From Dyella lipolytica (GTDB lineage: Bacteria > Pseudomonadota > Gammaproteobacteria > Xanthomonadales > Rhodanobacteraceae): 64,000 bases of DNA. A program made the translations under genes and the position numbers. Each line of letters begins with the position of its first letter. Position 1 is the first letter of the stretch. The stretch is taken from the NCBI RefSeq assembly GCF_030160075.1, contig NZ_BSNQ01000009.1, positions 988,295 to 1,052,294 on the forward strand, written 5' to 3'. This document shows, piece by piece, positions 51,835 to 60,319 of the stretch. The notes below the pieces were generated by a model. That model was not told the DNA's origin, searched no databases, and saw only the letters and a program-made list of their open reading frames with translations.

Positions 51835-52662
51835 TCAGACCTGATCACGGGCTTCGCACATCTTGCCGCTCTTGGCAGCGGACTTGAGACCGAACAAAGC
51901 CAGCCACTTATAGATACCACGCTGCCGTGGCGCGCTTATCGAACCCTGTCGCACAAAAATAAGCGACGCATTGTCGCCCTGCTCACCACCGCGCTGAAGA
52001 ACAAGCCGTAGCGCCTCTTCGAGCGCATGCTCATGCTCGTGCCGATGCACGTAGGTTCGTAGTTCCTTGGTCGAGAGATGAGCCCATACCCCGTCGCTAC
52101 ACATGACAAACGTGTGACTCGCATGGGCGGGCATGCAGCCATGCTCGACCTGCGGCGCTTGCGAACCCCCGAGTCCTTGTAAAAGCAGGTGTTGCTGGCC
52201 GTGGTGACCCGATGCCTGCATGACGCTGTGGTCAACCGTGCAACCCAGAAATCGCCGCCCTTTGAAACGATAAAGACGACTGTCGCCGACGTGAGCCCAG
52301 AAGGCCAGGTCTCGTTTAATCAAAAGGCATACCACGGTGGAGTGCGGCTCCGCACCGCTGGAAACATCCCGGCTCTGTAGCAGCCGCTGGTGTGCCTCCT
52401 GGCAGAGCGTTTCGAGAAAGAGCGCACCTGCCTGCTCCTTCCAGCGACCGGCCTTCCACAACTGCAAGGCGGTCTCGATCACCAAACGCGAGGCAAGCTC
52501 ACCGGCGCCATGCCCGCCCATGCCGTCGGCAAGGACCAGCAGACAGGCTTTTTCGTCTTGATCGTGGAGGCATATCAGGTCGTCCTGCTGCGTCGGCCGT
52601 CCACCTTTCGCACGCCCGGCGACGACTGCAGGCGACACTTTGATCTCGATCTGATCATCCAT
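51835..52662 (-). CDS. PP2C-type Ser/Thr protein phosphatase
   Basis: 275 residues from the ATG at 52662. The metal-binding Asp motifs are present: RPTQQDDL at the start, VLADGMGGHGAGELAS, WAHVGDSRLYRF and VMCSDGVWAHLS. It is a soluble PP2C (PPM) phosphatase requiring Mn2+ or Mg2+ and should reverse the action of the kinase at 49123-50823. It forms an operon with the LysM lipoprotein gene, 15 bases downstream. The C-terminal ~25 residues are basic and outside the fold. Confidence 0.93.
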   Translation of the reverse strand: MDDQIEIKVSPAVVAGRAKGGRPTQQDDLICLHDQDEKACLLVLADGMGGHGAGELASRLVIETALQLWKAGRWKEQAGALFLETLCQEAHQRLLQSRDVSSGAEPHSTVVCLLIKRDLAFWAHVGDSRLYRFKGRRFLGCTVDHSVMQASGHHGQQHLLLQGLGGSQAPQVEHGCMPAHASHTFVMCSDGVWAHLSTKELRTYVHRHEHEHALEEALRLVLQRGGEQGDNASLIFVRQGSISAPRQRGIYKWLALFGLKSAAKSGKMCEARDQV

Positions 52663-53279
52663 CGTATGTCCGCACCCCCAGACGTACCCATACGTTATGA
52701 GCCCTTCGCAGAGCTTCACCTGTTAATGCAATGACCCCCTGAACACGCCGCGATGGCGTTTGACGGGCGTCTAGCGAGGTAGACGCTGGGAATAGCCTAC
52801 ATCCAAATGCGCCCGTGCCATATGCCAAGGCACTCGAGGAGGCGACTTCAAAGTGTTGCGTCAGGGGTTATCGAACGGACCGCGGCGCACCGATGCCAAA
52901 AGCGCGACGATCAAGAAACCGTGAAGAGGCTCTTAAGGCCTGCGCAAGTTTTGCTGTGGCAAAAGCCTGTGCTTTCAACTGATTTTGTGACCTGTAAATC
53001 AGATGTAACACCTAAGTTTGCGCAAAGCACTGGACGGCTTGGTCGGGCCGGTAGCACCATCGATAGCCCCGGTATGCAACCGGGATAGCAGTGGGAGTTG
53101 AAGTAAGTCAGCGCGACCGCAGCCTGCGTGGCTGCGTCGGGCCCACACGGCGGTCCGATGACTTTTCTCGTTTTGTCCTTGCACCCAGGGAGGTGGCGTT
53201 ACGACGTACTGATGTTCAGCTAGCAGATCCATCACAGGGGGACTCGCTTTTTTCATCTCACTTTTTAGGGAGAAAAGAC
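52663..53279. other. Intergenic region and long leader of the sedolisin gene
   Basis: 617 bases without a supported gene. The open frame from 53091 that runs into the protease lacks a ribosome-binding site and has no signal peptide at its start, so I treat it as leader. Two perfect hairpins occur: CCCGGT-ATGCA-ACCGGG (53068-53084) and GCAGCC-TGCGT-GGCTGC (53119-53135). They suggest a structured 5' untranslated region of about 200 bases. No known riboswitch class was recognised. Confidence 0.45.
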
Positions 53280-55577
53280 GTGAAAACCGAGCATGTGATG
53301 ATTGGCGTATCGATCGCTGCCGCACTTGCGACACTGCCTTCGATCGTCCTGGCTTCTGCTTCAAACGCTGCGCTCGACGGCCTCAACACGGCCGAGGCGC
53401 CCCGTGTTACGCAAACTGTCGATAATCGTGTCGTTTCTGCGCTTGGCAATACGCATCTGTCGTTACTCGACCAGATGAAGCCGACTGGCAGCGTGGCCGA
53501 TTCCACACCCATGAACCATATGCAGCTTGTGCTCCAGCGCAGCTCATTGCGTGCATCGGCGCTGGAATCCCTGATCGCCGCGCAACACAATCCTGCATCG
53601 TCGAAGTTCCATAAGTGGGTGACGCCCGCCGAATTCGGCGCGACCTTTGGCGTAGCGGATTCGGATATTGCTGCCGCGACGTCGTGGCTGGTCTCGCAAG
53701 GCTTCACCGTGCACGGTGTGTATCCGAACAAGATGCAGATCGACTTCAGCGGCACGGCGGGCCAGGTGCGACAGGCGTTCCGTACGCAAGAAAGTCGCTA
53801 CACGGTCAATAAAGTGAGCCACATCGCCAACAGTGGCGATATCAGCGTTCCAGCAGCGTTGCGCAGCGTGGTGGTCGGCGTGGCAGGCTTGAACGACTTC
53901 CGTCCGCAGCCGCTACACAAGCAGCCGCAGGTGGCGCAGTTCAATGCGTCCACGCAGCGTTTCAAGATCCAGCAGTCGTCCGCAGCCGCGGCGAAAAAGC
54001 CCAATCCGTTCGCCGTTCCCTTTACCGGCGGCGTGCGCGGCTTCGTGCCGTACGACATGAACGTGATCTACAACACCTCGGCACTGTATAGCGCAGGCCT
54101 TACCGGCTCCGGCATCACCATCGCCGTGGTCGAAGACCTTGGCATGGATAACTCGGACTGGCCGAACTTCGTCTCGCAATTCAATCTGGGTAGCTACGGC
54201 GGAACCTTCTTGCAATTCCAGCCGCAGTTGTCGCCCTCCACCGGCAATTGCACCGATCCGGGCGGCGAAGATCCATTTAGCGAAAGCATCGAAACCGTGC
54301 TGGATTCGGAGTGGTCCACGGCGATGGCGCCGGGTGCCAACATCTGGGTTGCGACATGCAACGATGCGGGCAGCACCAACTTCTTCGGTGGTGTCTTCAC
54401 GGCAGCGGACAACCTGATCAACAGTACCTCGCGTCCGAACATCATCAGCGCCAGCTACGGTTACGGTGAAGGCTTCACCGATAGCGCGAGCAAGTTCGCC
54501 ATCGACCTGATGTGGGCGCAAGCCGATGCAGAAGGTATCTCGGTGTTCGTGTCCACGGGCGACTCCGGCTCCAACCCGAGTTTCAACGGCTCCATCATCA
54601 ATGGTGTTCCGGCCATCGACGCCAATTCGTTCGCAACCTCGCCCAACGATACCGGCGTAGGCGGCACGGATACGGCCGATGTGCTCGACGGCACCACCAG
54701 CAAATACTTCAGCAGCACGCTGAACTCGGTGTACGGCTCGGCTTTGTCGTATGTACCGGAAATCACTTGGAACACATCCTGCGGCAACACGCGTGCGGCC
54801 AAGGATCTGGTCAATTTGACCGCGCTCAAGTTCTGCAAGACCGCGCTGATCTACGATCCCAACGGCGACTACGTGACATCCGAAAGCGGTAGCGGCGGTC
54901 CGTCGTCGGTCGACATCAAGCCGTCATGGCAACGGATTGTGCGTGGTGCGGCCAAGGATCAGTCGCGCGATCTGCCTGACGTCTCGCTGTTCGGCGGTTC
55001 GTATGGCGGCTATTCGTGGGTGATTCTGTGCACGGGTTTCTATCCCTGCACAACCAACTTCACCTCGCCGGTGGAACTGGTGGCCGGTACATCGCTGTCT
55101 TCGCCGATGTTCGCAGGTATCCAGGCGTTGATCGATCAAGGTCTGTCGAACGCGGGCTTGTCCCCGAACCAGGGCAATGCCGCACCAACACTGTATGAGC
55201 TTGCCAGAAGCGAATACGGCGGCCCGACCGGCTCAGCGCCCGCGTCGCTTGCCAAGTGCGATTCGGATAACGGCACCAAGGGCACCAGCAAGTGCGTGTT
55301 CTACAACATCACCGACGGTGGCAACTCCACGCAATGCATCCAGATCGTCGCATTCGCGCAGACCACGCCGGATTGCTACTTCTACGGAACGATCCAGAAC
55401 TTCGAAGGGTTCTATGGCCCCACCCAGGTGGGACTGACCTCGTCCGACGCAACGAAGTACAACAGCACCACGGCGGCTTTCGCCGCTCGTCCGGGCTGGA
55501 GCTTCGCCAACGGTCTGGGTTCGGTGAATGCCAATAACCTGCTCTCAGCTTGGAAGAAGTTCGTCAACGCACCGTAA
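53280..55577 (+). CDS. Sedolisin (S53) serine-carboxyl protease
   Basis: 765 residues from a GTG at 53280 with AGGGAGAAA just upstream. A signal peptide (IGVSIAAALATLPSIVLASA) precedes a kumamolisin-type propeptide (MQLVLQRSSLRASALESLIAAQHNPASSKFHKWVTPAEFGATFG). The catalytic residues are E338 and D342 (IETVLD) and S605 (GTSLSSP), with the oxyanion Asp between them. It should be secreted as a zymogen and mature autocatalytically at acid pH. It is alone, with a strong terminator after it. The protein is richer in Cys than usual and may form disulphides. Confidence 0.93.
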   Translation: MKTEHVMIGVSIAAALATLPSIVLASASNAALDGLNTAEAPRVTQTVDNRVVSALGNTHLSLLDQMKPTGSVADSTPMNHMQLVLQRSSLRASALESLIAAQHNPASSKFHKWVTPAEFGATFGVADSDIAAATSWLVSQGFTVHGVYPNKMQIDFSGTAGQVRQAFRTQESRYTVNKVSHIANSGDISVPAALRSVVVGVAGLNDFRPQPLHKQPQVAQFNASTQRFKIQQSSAAAAKKPNPFAVPFTGGVRGFVPYDMNVIYNTSALYSAGLTGSGITIAVVEDLGMDNSDWPNFVSQFNLGSYGGTFLQFQPQLSPSTGNCTDPGGEDPFSESIETVLDSEWSTAMAPGANIWVATCNDAGSTNFFGGVFTAADNLINSTSRPNIISASYGYGEGFTDSASKFAIDLMWAQADAEGISVFVSTGDSGSNPSFNGSIINGVPAIDANSFATSPNDTGVGGTDTADVLDGTTSKYFSSTLNSVYGSALSYVPEITWNTSCGNTRAAKDLVNLTALKFCKTALIYDPNGDYVTSESGSGGPSSVDIKPSWQRIVRGAAKDQSRDLPDVSLFGGSYGGYSWVILCTGFYPCTTNFTSPVELVAGTSLSSPMFAGIQALIDQGLSNAGLSPNQGNAAPTLYELARSEYGGPTGSAPASLAKCDSDNGTKGTSKCVFYNITDGGNSTQCIQIVAFAQTTPDCYFYGTIQNFEGFYGPTQVGLTSSDATKYNSTTAAFAARPGWSFANGLGSVNANNLLSAWKKFVNAP

Positions 55578-55606
55578 TCATCTCGATCATCGACGGTGTA
55601 AACACG

Positions 55607-55643
55607 ATTCCCCCTGACACTACGTTGTCAGGGGGAATTTTCT
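55607..55643 (+). terminator. Rho-independent terminator after sedolisin gene
   Basis: A 13-bp stem (ATTCCCCCTGACA / TGTCAGGGGGAAT), 6-base loop, then TTTCTT, 30 bases after the stop. Confidence 0.88.
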
Positions 55644-55740
55644 TACTCGCTGCAAAAGACCCATATGACGCTCCTGGACGAAATATCTATCCCCGCCATG
55701 TCATAAACTTCATCCATCCCCTCGATCACAAAACAGCGGC

Positions 55741-57144
55741 ATGGGTCAGCAATCGTTTCACCGTGGCATCGCGCGGGTGATCACGGCAACCAGTTTTGGC
55801 TTTGCTTTGGTGCAACTGGACGTCACCATCGTCAATGTGGCCTTGCCGCACATCGCCATCGACCTGCATACCGGCGTGGCAGGCCTGCAATGGGTAGTGG
55901 ATGCCTACGCGCTGGCATTCGCCGTACTGCTGCTCAGCATGGGGTATCTGGGGGACCGCCTCGGCGCCCGTAAGGTGTATTTGTCGGGCATGCTGCTGTT
56001 CGCAGTGGCATCGGTGTTGTGCGGGTGCGCGACTGACGCTGTGCTGCTCATCGTTGGCCGAACGTTGCAAGGTATGGGCGCGGCGGCGATGCTGCCCTGT
56101 TCGCTGGCCCTGCTCAGTCATGCCACCGCGCATGAGCATGCGCTGCGCGCACGCGCTATCGGCTGGTGGACTGCTGCGGGCAGCATCGCCATTGCGGCCG
56201 GACCGATTATCGGCGGACTACTGATGAGCGCGATGAACTGGCGCAGCATTTTTTTCGTCAATGTGCCCGTATGCGCTGTCGGTGCCTGGCTCACCTTGCG
56301 TGTGCCGGAGACGGTGCGCAAGGCACAACACAAGCATTTCGATCTACCGGGACAATTGCTGGCCATTCTGGTCGTGACGGGACTGACCATGGCCGTGATC
56401 GAAGCGCATCCGCTGGGATGGACACACCCCGTCGTACTGGCGTGTATTGCGATGGTGCTGGTGGGTGCGCCGCTGTTTGTGCTGGTGGAGTCGCGCAGCC
56501 CGGCACCGATGTTGCCACTGCATTTTTTCAAAGCGCGCGGTTTCAGCACCGCCGTTGTGTACGGCATGGTGATGAACTTCACCTACTACGGCATCGTGTT
56601 TCTGCTCAGTCTCTACTTACAGCGCGTGCACGGCTTTAGCGCGTTGCGCACGGGCTTGGCCTATCTTCCGCTGACGGCGACGTTTTTCGGCGTGAACGTA
56701 TTCAGCGGATGGCTAGTGGGCCGCACCGGCGCGCGCTTGCCGATGGTGCTGGGCGCGCTGATCGATTGTGCCGGGTTTGGGCTTTTCTTACTGCTGGGCG
56801 CCGACAGCCCGTACTTGCTGATGCTGCCGGCTTTCGCCTTGCTGCCGGCCGGCATGGGCTTGGGTGTGCCTGCGATGACGACCACTGTGTTGTCCTCCGT
56901 CGAAAAGGAAGCATCGGGTACCGCGTCAGGTGTGCTGAATTCGGCGCGCCAAGCGGCAGGAGCGATGGGCGTGGCGCTGTTCGGCTCGCTGGCGGGAGAT
57001 AGCAACGAACGGATCGTCATGGGTCTGCATCTTTCTTCCTGGATCTCCGTTGGGCTGCTGCTTATGGTGGCCGCATGGGCGTTCCGAAGCATTGCGCCTA
57101 TCGTCGCCGGCAAGCGCAGCGAGCTCGATGCGGTGGACTATTGA
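55741..57144 (+). CDS. MFS transporter, DHA2-like (EmrB/QacA family)
   Basis: 467 residues, about 12-14 transmembrane helices. The first helix carries LVQLDVTIVNVALPHIAIDL, the DHA2 motif, and GYLGDRLGARKVYLSG is the conserved motif A between helices 2 and 3. GRTLQGMGAAAMLPCSLALL is motif B/C-like. It should be a proton-driven exporter of drugs or metabolites; no adaptor or regulator gene is adjacent. Its ATG at 55741 lacks a clear ribosome-binding site. Confidence 0.9.
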   Translation: MGQQSFHRGIARVITATSFGFALVQLDVTIVNVALPHIAIDLHTGVAGLQWVVDAYALAFAVLLLSMGYLGDRLGARKVYLSGMLLFAVASVLCGCATDAVLLIVGRTLQGMGAAAMLPCSLALLSHATAHEHALRARAIGWWTAAGSIAIAAGPIIGGLLMSAMNWRSIFFVNVPVCAVGAWLTLRVPETVRKAQHKHFDLPGQLLAILVVTGLTMAVIEAHPLGWTHPVVLACIAMVLVGAPLFVLVESRSPAPMLPLHFFKARGFSTAVVYGMVMNFTYYGIVFLLSLYLQRVHGFSALRTGLAYLPLTATFFGVNVFSGWLVGRTGARLPMVLGALIDCAGFGLFLLLGADSPYLLMLPAFALLPAGMGLGVPAMTTTVLSSVEKEASGTASGVLNSARQAAGAMGVALFGSLAGDSNERIVMGLHLSSWISVGLLLMVAAWAFRSIAPIVAGKRSELDAVDY

Positions 57145-57414
57145 TCCGGTGATGCGGCCGAGCCGGAGGTCAAGGCACCCACGCTCTACTGGCGCTTCGG
57201 GAGCAAGCAGGATCCGGTCGACGATACGGCAACCCAGGAGTCAACGTGTCTCGGAAGTTTTCCGGGCGGCTGGCATCGCCCCTTCCGACGCCGCCATGCG
57301 CAGGAAATCGCGATTTAGACCGCGTCTACCCAACGCCTAGCGACCGCCATGCCACTGTAACCTGCGCGCCTCACCCTGCCGGGGTTGCCGAATGGCTGTA
57401 TCCCGGTGGTTGTC
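57145..57414. other. Gap without a supported gene
   Basis: 270 bases between two same-strand transporter genes. Short open frames here have no family character. Nothing regulatory could be assigned. Confidence 0.4.
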
Positions 57415-58707
57415 GTGTCATTTTTATCGGATATCCGTCGCCATCCCATGGCGATCAATCTGCTGGCCGGCGGTGCCGCGTTCCTGGCCTATGCGTCGAT
57501 GTATGCATTTCGTAAGCCATTCACCGCGGCGTCGTTCGAAGGCATGCACCTCGCCGGCGTCGATTACAAAGTGTGGCTGGTGATCGCGCAGGTGCTGGGT
57601 TACATGCTGAGCAAGGTGCGCGGCATTACCTGGATCGCAGAGATTCAGCGCCAGCGACGCGCACGCACGTTGGCGGGGCTGATCGGATTCTCTTGGCTCG
57701 CCCTGCTCGGCTTTGCACTCGTTCCCGCGCCCTGGAACATTCCGTTTCTGTTTCTCAACGGCTTGCCGTTGGGCATGGTGTGGGGCGTGATCTTCGGTTA
57801 TCTGGAAGGCCGTCGCGGCACCGAGATGATGGGCGCGTGCATGTGCGGCAGCTTCATCGTCGGATCGGGCGTAGTGAAATCCGTCGGCATGTGGCTGATG
57901 GTGCGTTGGCACGTCAGCGAATTCTGGATGCCTTTCGCCACGGGTATGTTGTTCATCGCGCCGTTGTGCGTTGCTACATGGTTGCTGGAACATTTGCCCG
58001 CACCCGACGCCGCGGATATGGCCGCACGCAGCGCGCGCGTACCGATGGATGCGGCCACACGACGCGCGTTTCTCGCGCGGTTCCTGCCCGGCATTGCCAT
58101 GATCGTCGTGGCGTACGTCGCGCTGACCGTGACGCGCGATTTTCGCGACAACTTCGCCGCGGAAATCTGGAGTGACCTCGGCCGCGGCGGCGATGCCTCG
58201 GTGTTCACCGAAACGGAAGTACCGATTGCGATCGCCGTGCTGATCATCACAGCGTTCACGATGGTGGTGCGCGATAACCTGAAAGCGTTGATGTTGAACC
58301 ATGTACTGATCTTTGGCGGCTTCGGCACCGCCGTTCTTTCAACGTGGATGCACAACCACGGCCTGATCGATCCGGTAGGTTGGGTCGGCCTGAGCGGCTT
58401 CGGCTTGTACCTCGCTTATGTGCCCTACAACGCCACATTCTTCGAACGCATGCTGGCGACGTTTCGCGTGACCGGCAATGTGGGCTTCATCATGTATATC
58501 TCCGATAGCAGCGGATACATGGGCAGCGTGCTGGTGATCCTGGTGAAAGAGTTCGGCGGCATGCGGCTGTCATGGGCGTCGTTCTATGCCGACACCGTGA
58601 TGACGTTGTCGGGGATCGGCATGCTTATCACGCTGGTGTCGGCGGCGTATTTCTATGAGAAGGCGCGGCGGGCGAAGGTGCCGTCCGGTATACCGGCGGC
58701 GGCCTGA
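57415..58707 (+). CDS. DUF5690 MFS-like membrane protein
   Basis: 430 residues from a GTG at 57415 that follows GGTGG; a TTG at 57385 or an ATG at 57448 are alternatives. About 12 transmembrane helices. It opens INLLAGGAAFLAYASMYAFRKPFTAASFEG, and the segments VLGYMLSKVRGITWIAEI and RDFRDNFAAEIWSDLG are typical of the DUF5690 family, MFS relatives of unknown substrate. The pattern KPFTA with a glycerol-phosphate-transporter-like start hints at an organophosphate antiporter ancestry, which is inference. Confidence 0.83.
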   Translation: MSFLSDIRRHPMAINLLAGGAAFLAYASMYAFRKPFTAASFEGMHLAGVDYKVWLVIAQVLGYMLSKVRGITWIAEIQRQRRARTLAGLIGFSWLALLGFALVPAPWNIPFLFLNGLPLGMVWGVIFGYLEGRRGTEMMGACMCGSFIVGSGVVKSVGMWLMVRWHVSEFWMPFATGMLFIAPLCVATWLLEHLPAPDAADMAARSARVPMDAATRRAFLARFLPGIAMIVVAYVALTVTRDFRDNFAAEIWSDLGRGGDASVFTETEVPIAIAVLIITAFTMVVRDNLKALMLNHVLIFGGFGTAVLSTWMHNHGLIDPVGWVGLSGFGLYLAYVPYNATFFERMLATFRVTGNVGFIMYISDSSGYMGSVLVILVKEFGGMRLSWASFYADTVMTLSGIGMLITLVSAAYFYEKARRAKVPSGIPAAA

Positions 58708-59018
58708 CATCGTGCGGTATCGCTGCATGTCCAAGCCGCTTTGAGCCTCGGAAATTAGTCCGCCCCCCTTTTTAAGCCAACCTGGACATGGTGTCGGGCC
58801 GAACGTGCTGGAAAGCGCGCTCGGCATGCTGTGCTCCGAGACCAAGCGCAAACCAAAATCCGGTAGACTTTTCCGGCCATGGCTCTTTTTTGGACATACC
58901 GGGGGGTATAGCGCCAAAAAGCTTTTGTCGATACTCGACAACTGAAAATGCGCCTGAAGATGTCTTGGCATTTTATGGAAGCGTTATCGCGCACTCATCA
59001 ACAGGGGAGAGTTACGAC
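58708..59018. other. Intergenic region before the Pro-rich protein gene
   Basis: 311 bases. An open frame continues through it into the next gene, but the signal peptide and an AGGGGAGAG ribosome-binding site mark the true start at 59019. It is more AT-rich than the surroundings and includes CCGG-N9-CCGG repeats and a TTTTTTGG tract near 58887. The promoter of the downstream gene is presumably here. Confidence 0.45.
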
Positions 59019-60002
59019 ATGCTTAGGATTCGAAGCCAGGGTACGCTATTAGTCACTAGCCTTTTTCTAGCCGTCAGTGCGGCATTGCCTGCGAGCGTAC
59101 ACGCTTCATCTGCTATCGATCGCGATGCACCTGGCGCAAACAGAGTCAATGCCCAGTCCACGCGTTCCAGCCCTAATTTCAATACGCCGTCCCCGCTTCC
59201 CAGCTCTCCCTTTCAGACTCCCTTCCCGCCTTACGACCCGCCTACACCTCCTCCGTTGCCTAACCCAGACAGCAACCTACAAACCAGCTACATCTTTATG
59301 CCCGGCTACACCAGCGTCAACTGGATCGTATGCGGCTCAACACAGCAGAGCGAAGGTTGTTATAGCTTCGGGTCTCTCGGGCCATTCGGTAAGGTAGGCG
59401 CACTTGTCGAAGGCAATCCAGTGGTGGACTTTACGACGGATACCGTTACGCGAAATATCTATGTCGTAGACCAAGCGGTCGGTGGCGGAACCGGCGTGAT
59501 GCTCTATGTCTATACCAAAGTCGATTCTGTCGTCCCCGCAGGCGATCGCATTACAGTAACGCTGACGAACACCGTGCCTCTTACGCTTATCGGGGGGACG
59601 AATGCTGCGACTTATATGGTGGCGAATAAGGATTTTCTCTACATCGCGACCAATCAAAGCGCATCCGTTGCACAGATTCAAAAGTCCACTCTGACCGTCA
59701 ATGAAAATGGGGGCGCCGGCCCAGCCGTATCGTCCATTACATCCGATGGCTATGGTTTTGTGACCATAAACTTTGGAACCGTTAGCAGTCAGAATGTTTT
59801 CGTTACTTACGGCCCTAACGGCTATGGAACCGAAAACGGCGGCGGGACCCAATATCTGCTTGGCACGTCGACCGCGCTCTCCACTGCCAATCTTGCAACA
59901 GCCTCATCAAGTGCAGCCACTCCATCCCTTGCAGCACGGATACAAGTTCGGATGAAGGCAACTGCGCCACAGGTTGTGTCGGGGAACACAGACATTCATT
60001 AA
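59019..60002 (+). CDS. Secreted protein with Pro-rich linker, unknown function
   Basis: 327 residues. A signal peptide (LLVTSLFLAVSAALPASVHA) is followed by a Ser/Pro-rich linker (about residues 50-85, PSPLPSSPFQTPFPPYDP and PTPPPLPNPD). A beta-rich domain (about 90-300) with many Gly, Thr and Val follows (VDSVVPAGDRITVTLTNTVPLTLIGG, SSITSDGYGFVTINFGTVSS). I do not recognise a family. The composition is more AT-rich than its neighbours and the tail is alanine/serine-rich. It lies 317 bases before the second phospholipase gene; any relation is speculative. Confidence 0.72.
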   Translation: MLRIRSQGTLLVTSLFLAVSAALPASVHASSAIDRDAPGANRVNAQSTRSSPNFNTPSPLPSSPFQTPFPPYDPPTPPPLPNPDSNLQTSYIFMPGYTSVNWIVCGSTQQSEGCYSFGSLGPFGKVGALVEGNPVVDFTTDTVTRNIYVVDQAVGGGTGVMLYVYTKVDSVVPAGDRITVTLTNTVPLTLIGGTNAATYMVANKDFLYIATNQSASVAQIQKSTLTVNENGGAGPAVSSITSDGYGFVTINFGTVSSQNVFVTYGPNGYGTENGGGTQYLLGTSTALSTANLATASSSAATPSLAARIQVRMKATAPQVVSGNTDIH

Positions 60003-60319
60003 GGGAAACCATCGAACCACCGCACTCTTAGTTATATTCGAACTAAGAGTGCGGTGGTGGTGCCCCGTGCAGGTCGTGACGGGTGAGGCAATGGACGAAT
60101 GGGTCAGACCACTTTTCGATACGCCACGTGCGCAGGAAAAATAGTCCGACCTCTCTTTGCAGATCTCCAACTTCGCGAAGAAAATGTGAATGTGTGATGC
60201 GGATCGATAATTCGTCGCCAAAATAAATCCGATAGCAGCGACAGGTCTGCTTCACGTCATCAAAGTGGCATACGCGATCCATATCGTTCGGCTCATCCCA
60301 CTCTTGGACGGGCGCGAAA
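60003..60319. other. Intergenic region with strong hairpin
   Basis: 317 bases between the Pro-rich protein and phospholipase genes. It contains the 18-bp hairpin at 60016-60058. The remainder (60059-60319) shows no supported open frame and presumably carries the phospholipase promoter; its GC content is lower than that of the flanks. Confidence 0.45.
60016..60058 (+). terminator. Very long perfect hairpin
   Basis: An 18-bp perfect stem (ACCACCGCACTCTTAGTT with its exact complement) and a 7-base loop (ATATTCG), 13 bases after the stop. No T-run follows. It is far more stable than needed for a terminator and may instead protect the transcript end. Confidence 0.6.

Noticed and set aside
53091-53279. 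Sedolisin start at 53091
   Set aside because: The first 63 residues are not family-like and would bury the signal peptide; a GTG with AGGGAGAAA at 53280 fits.
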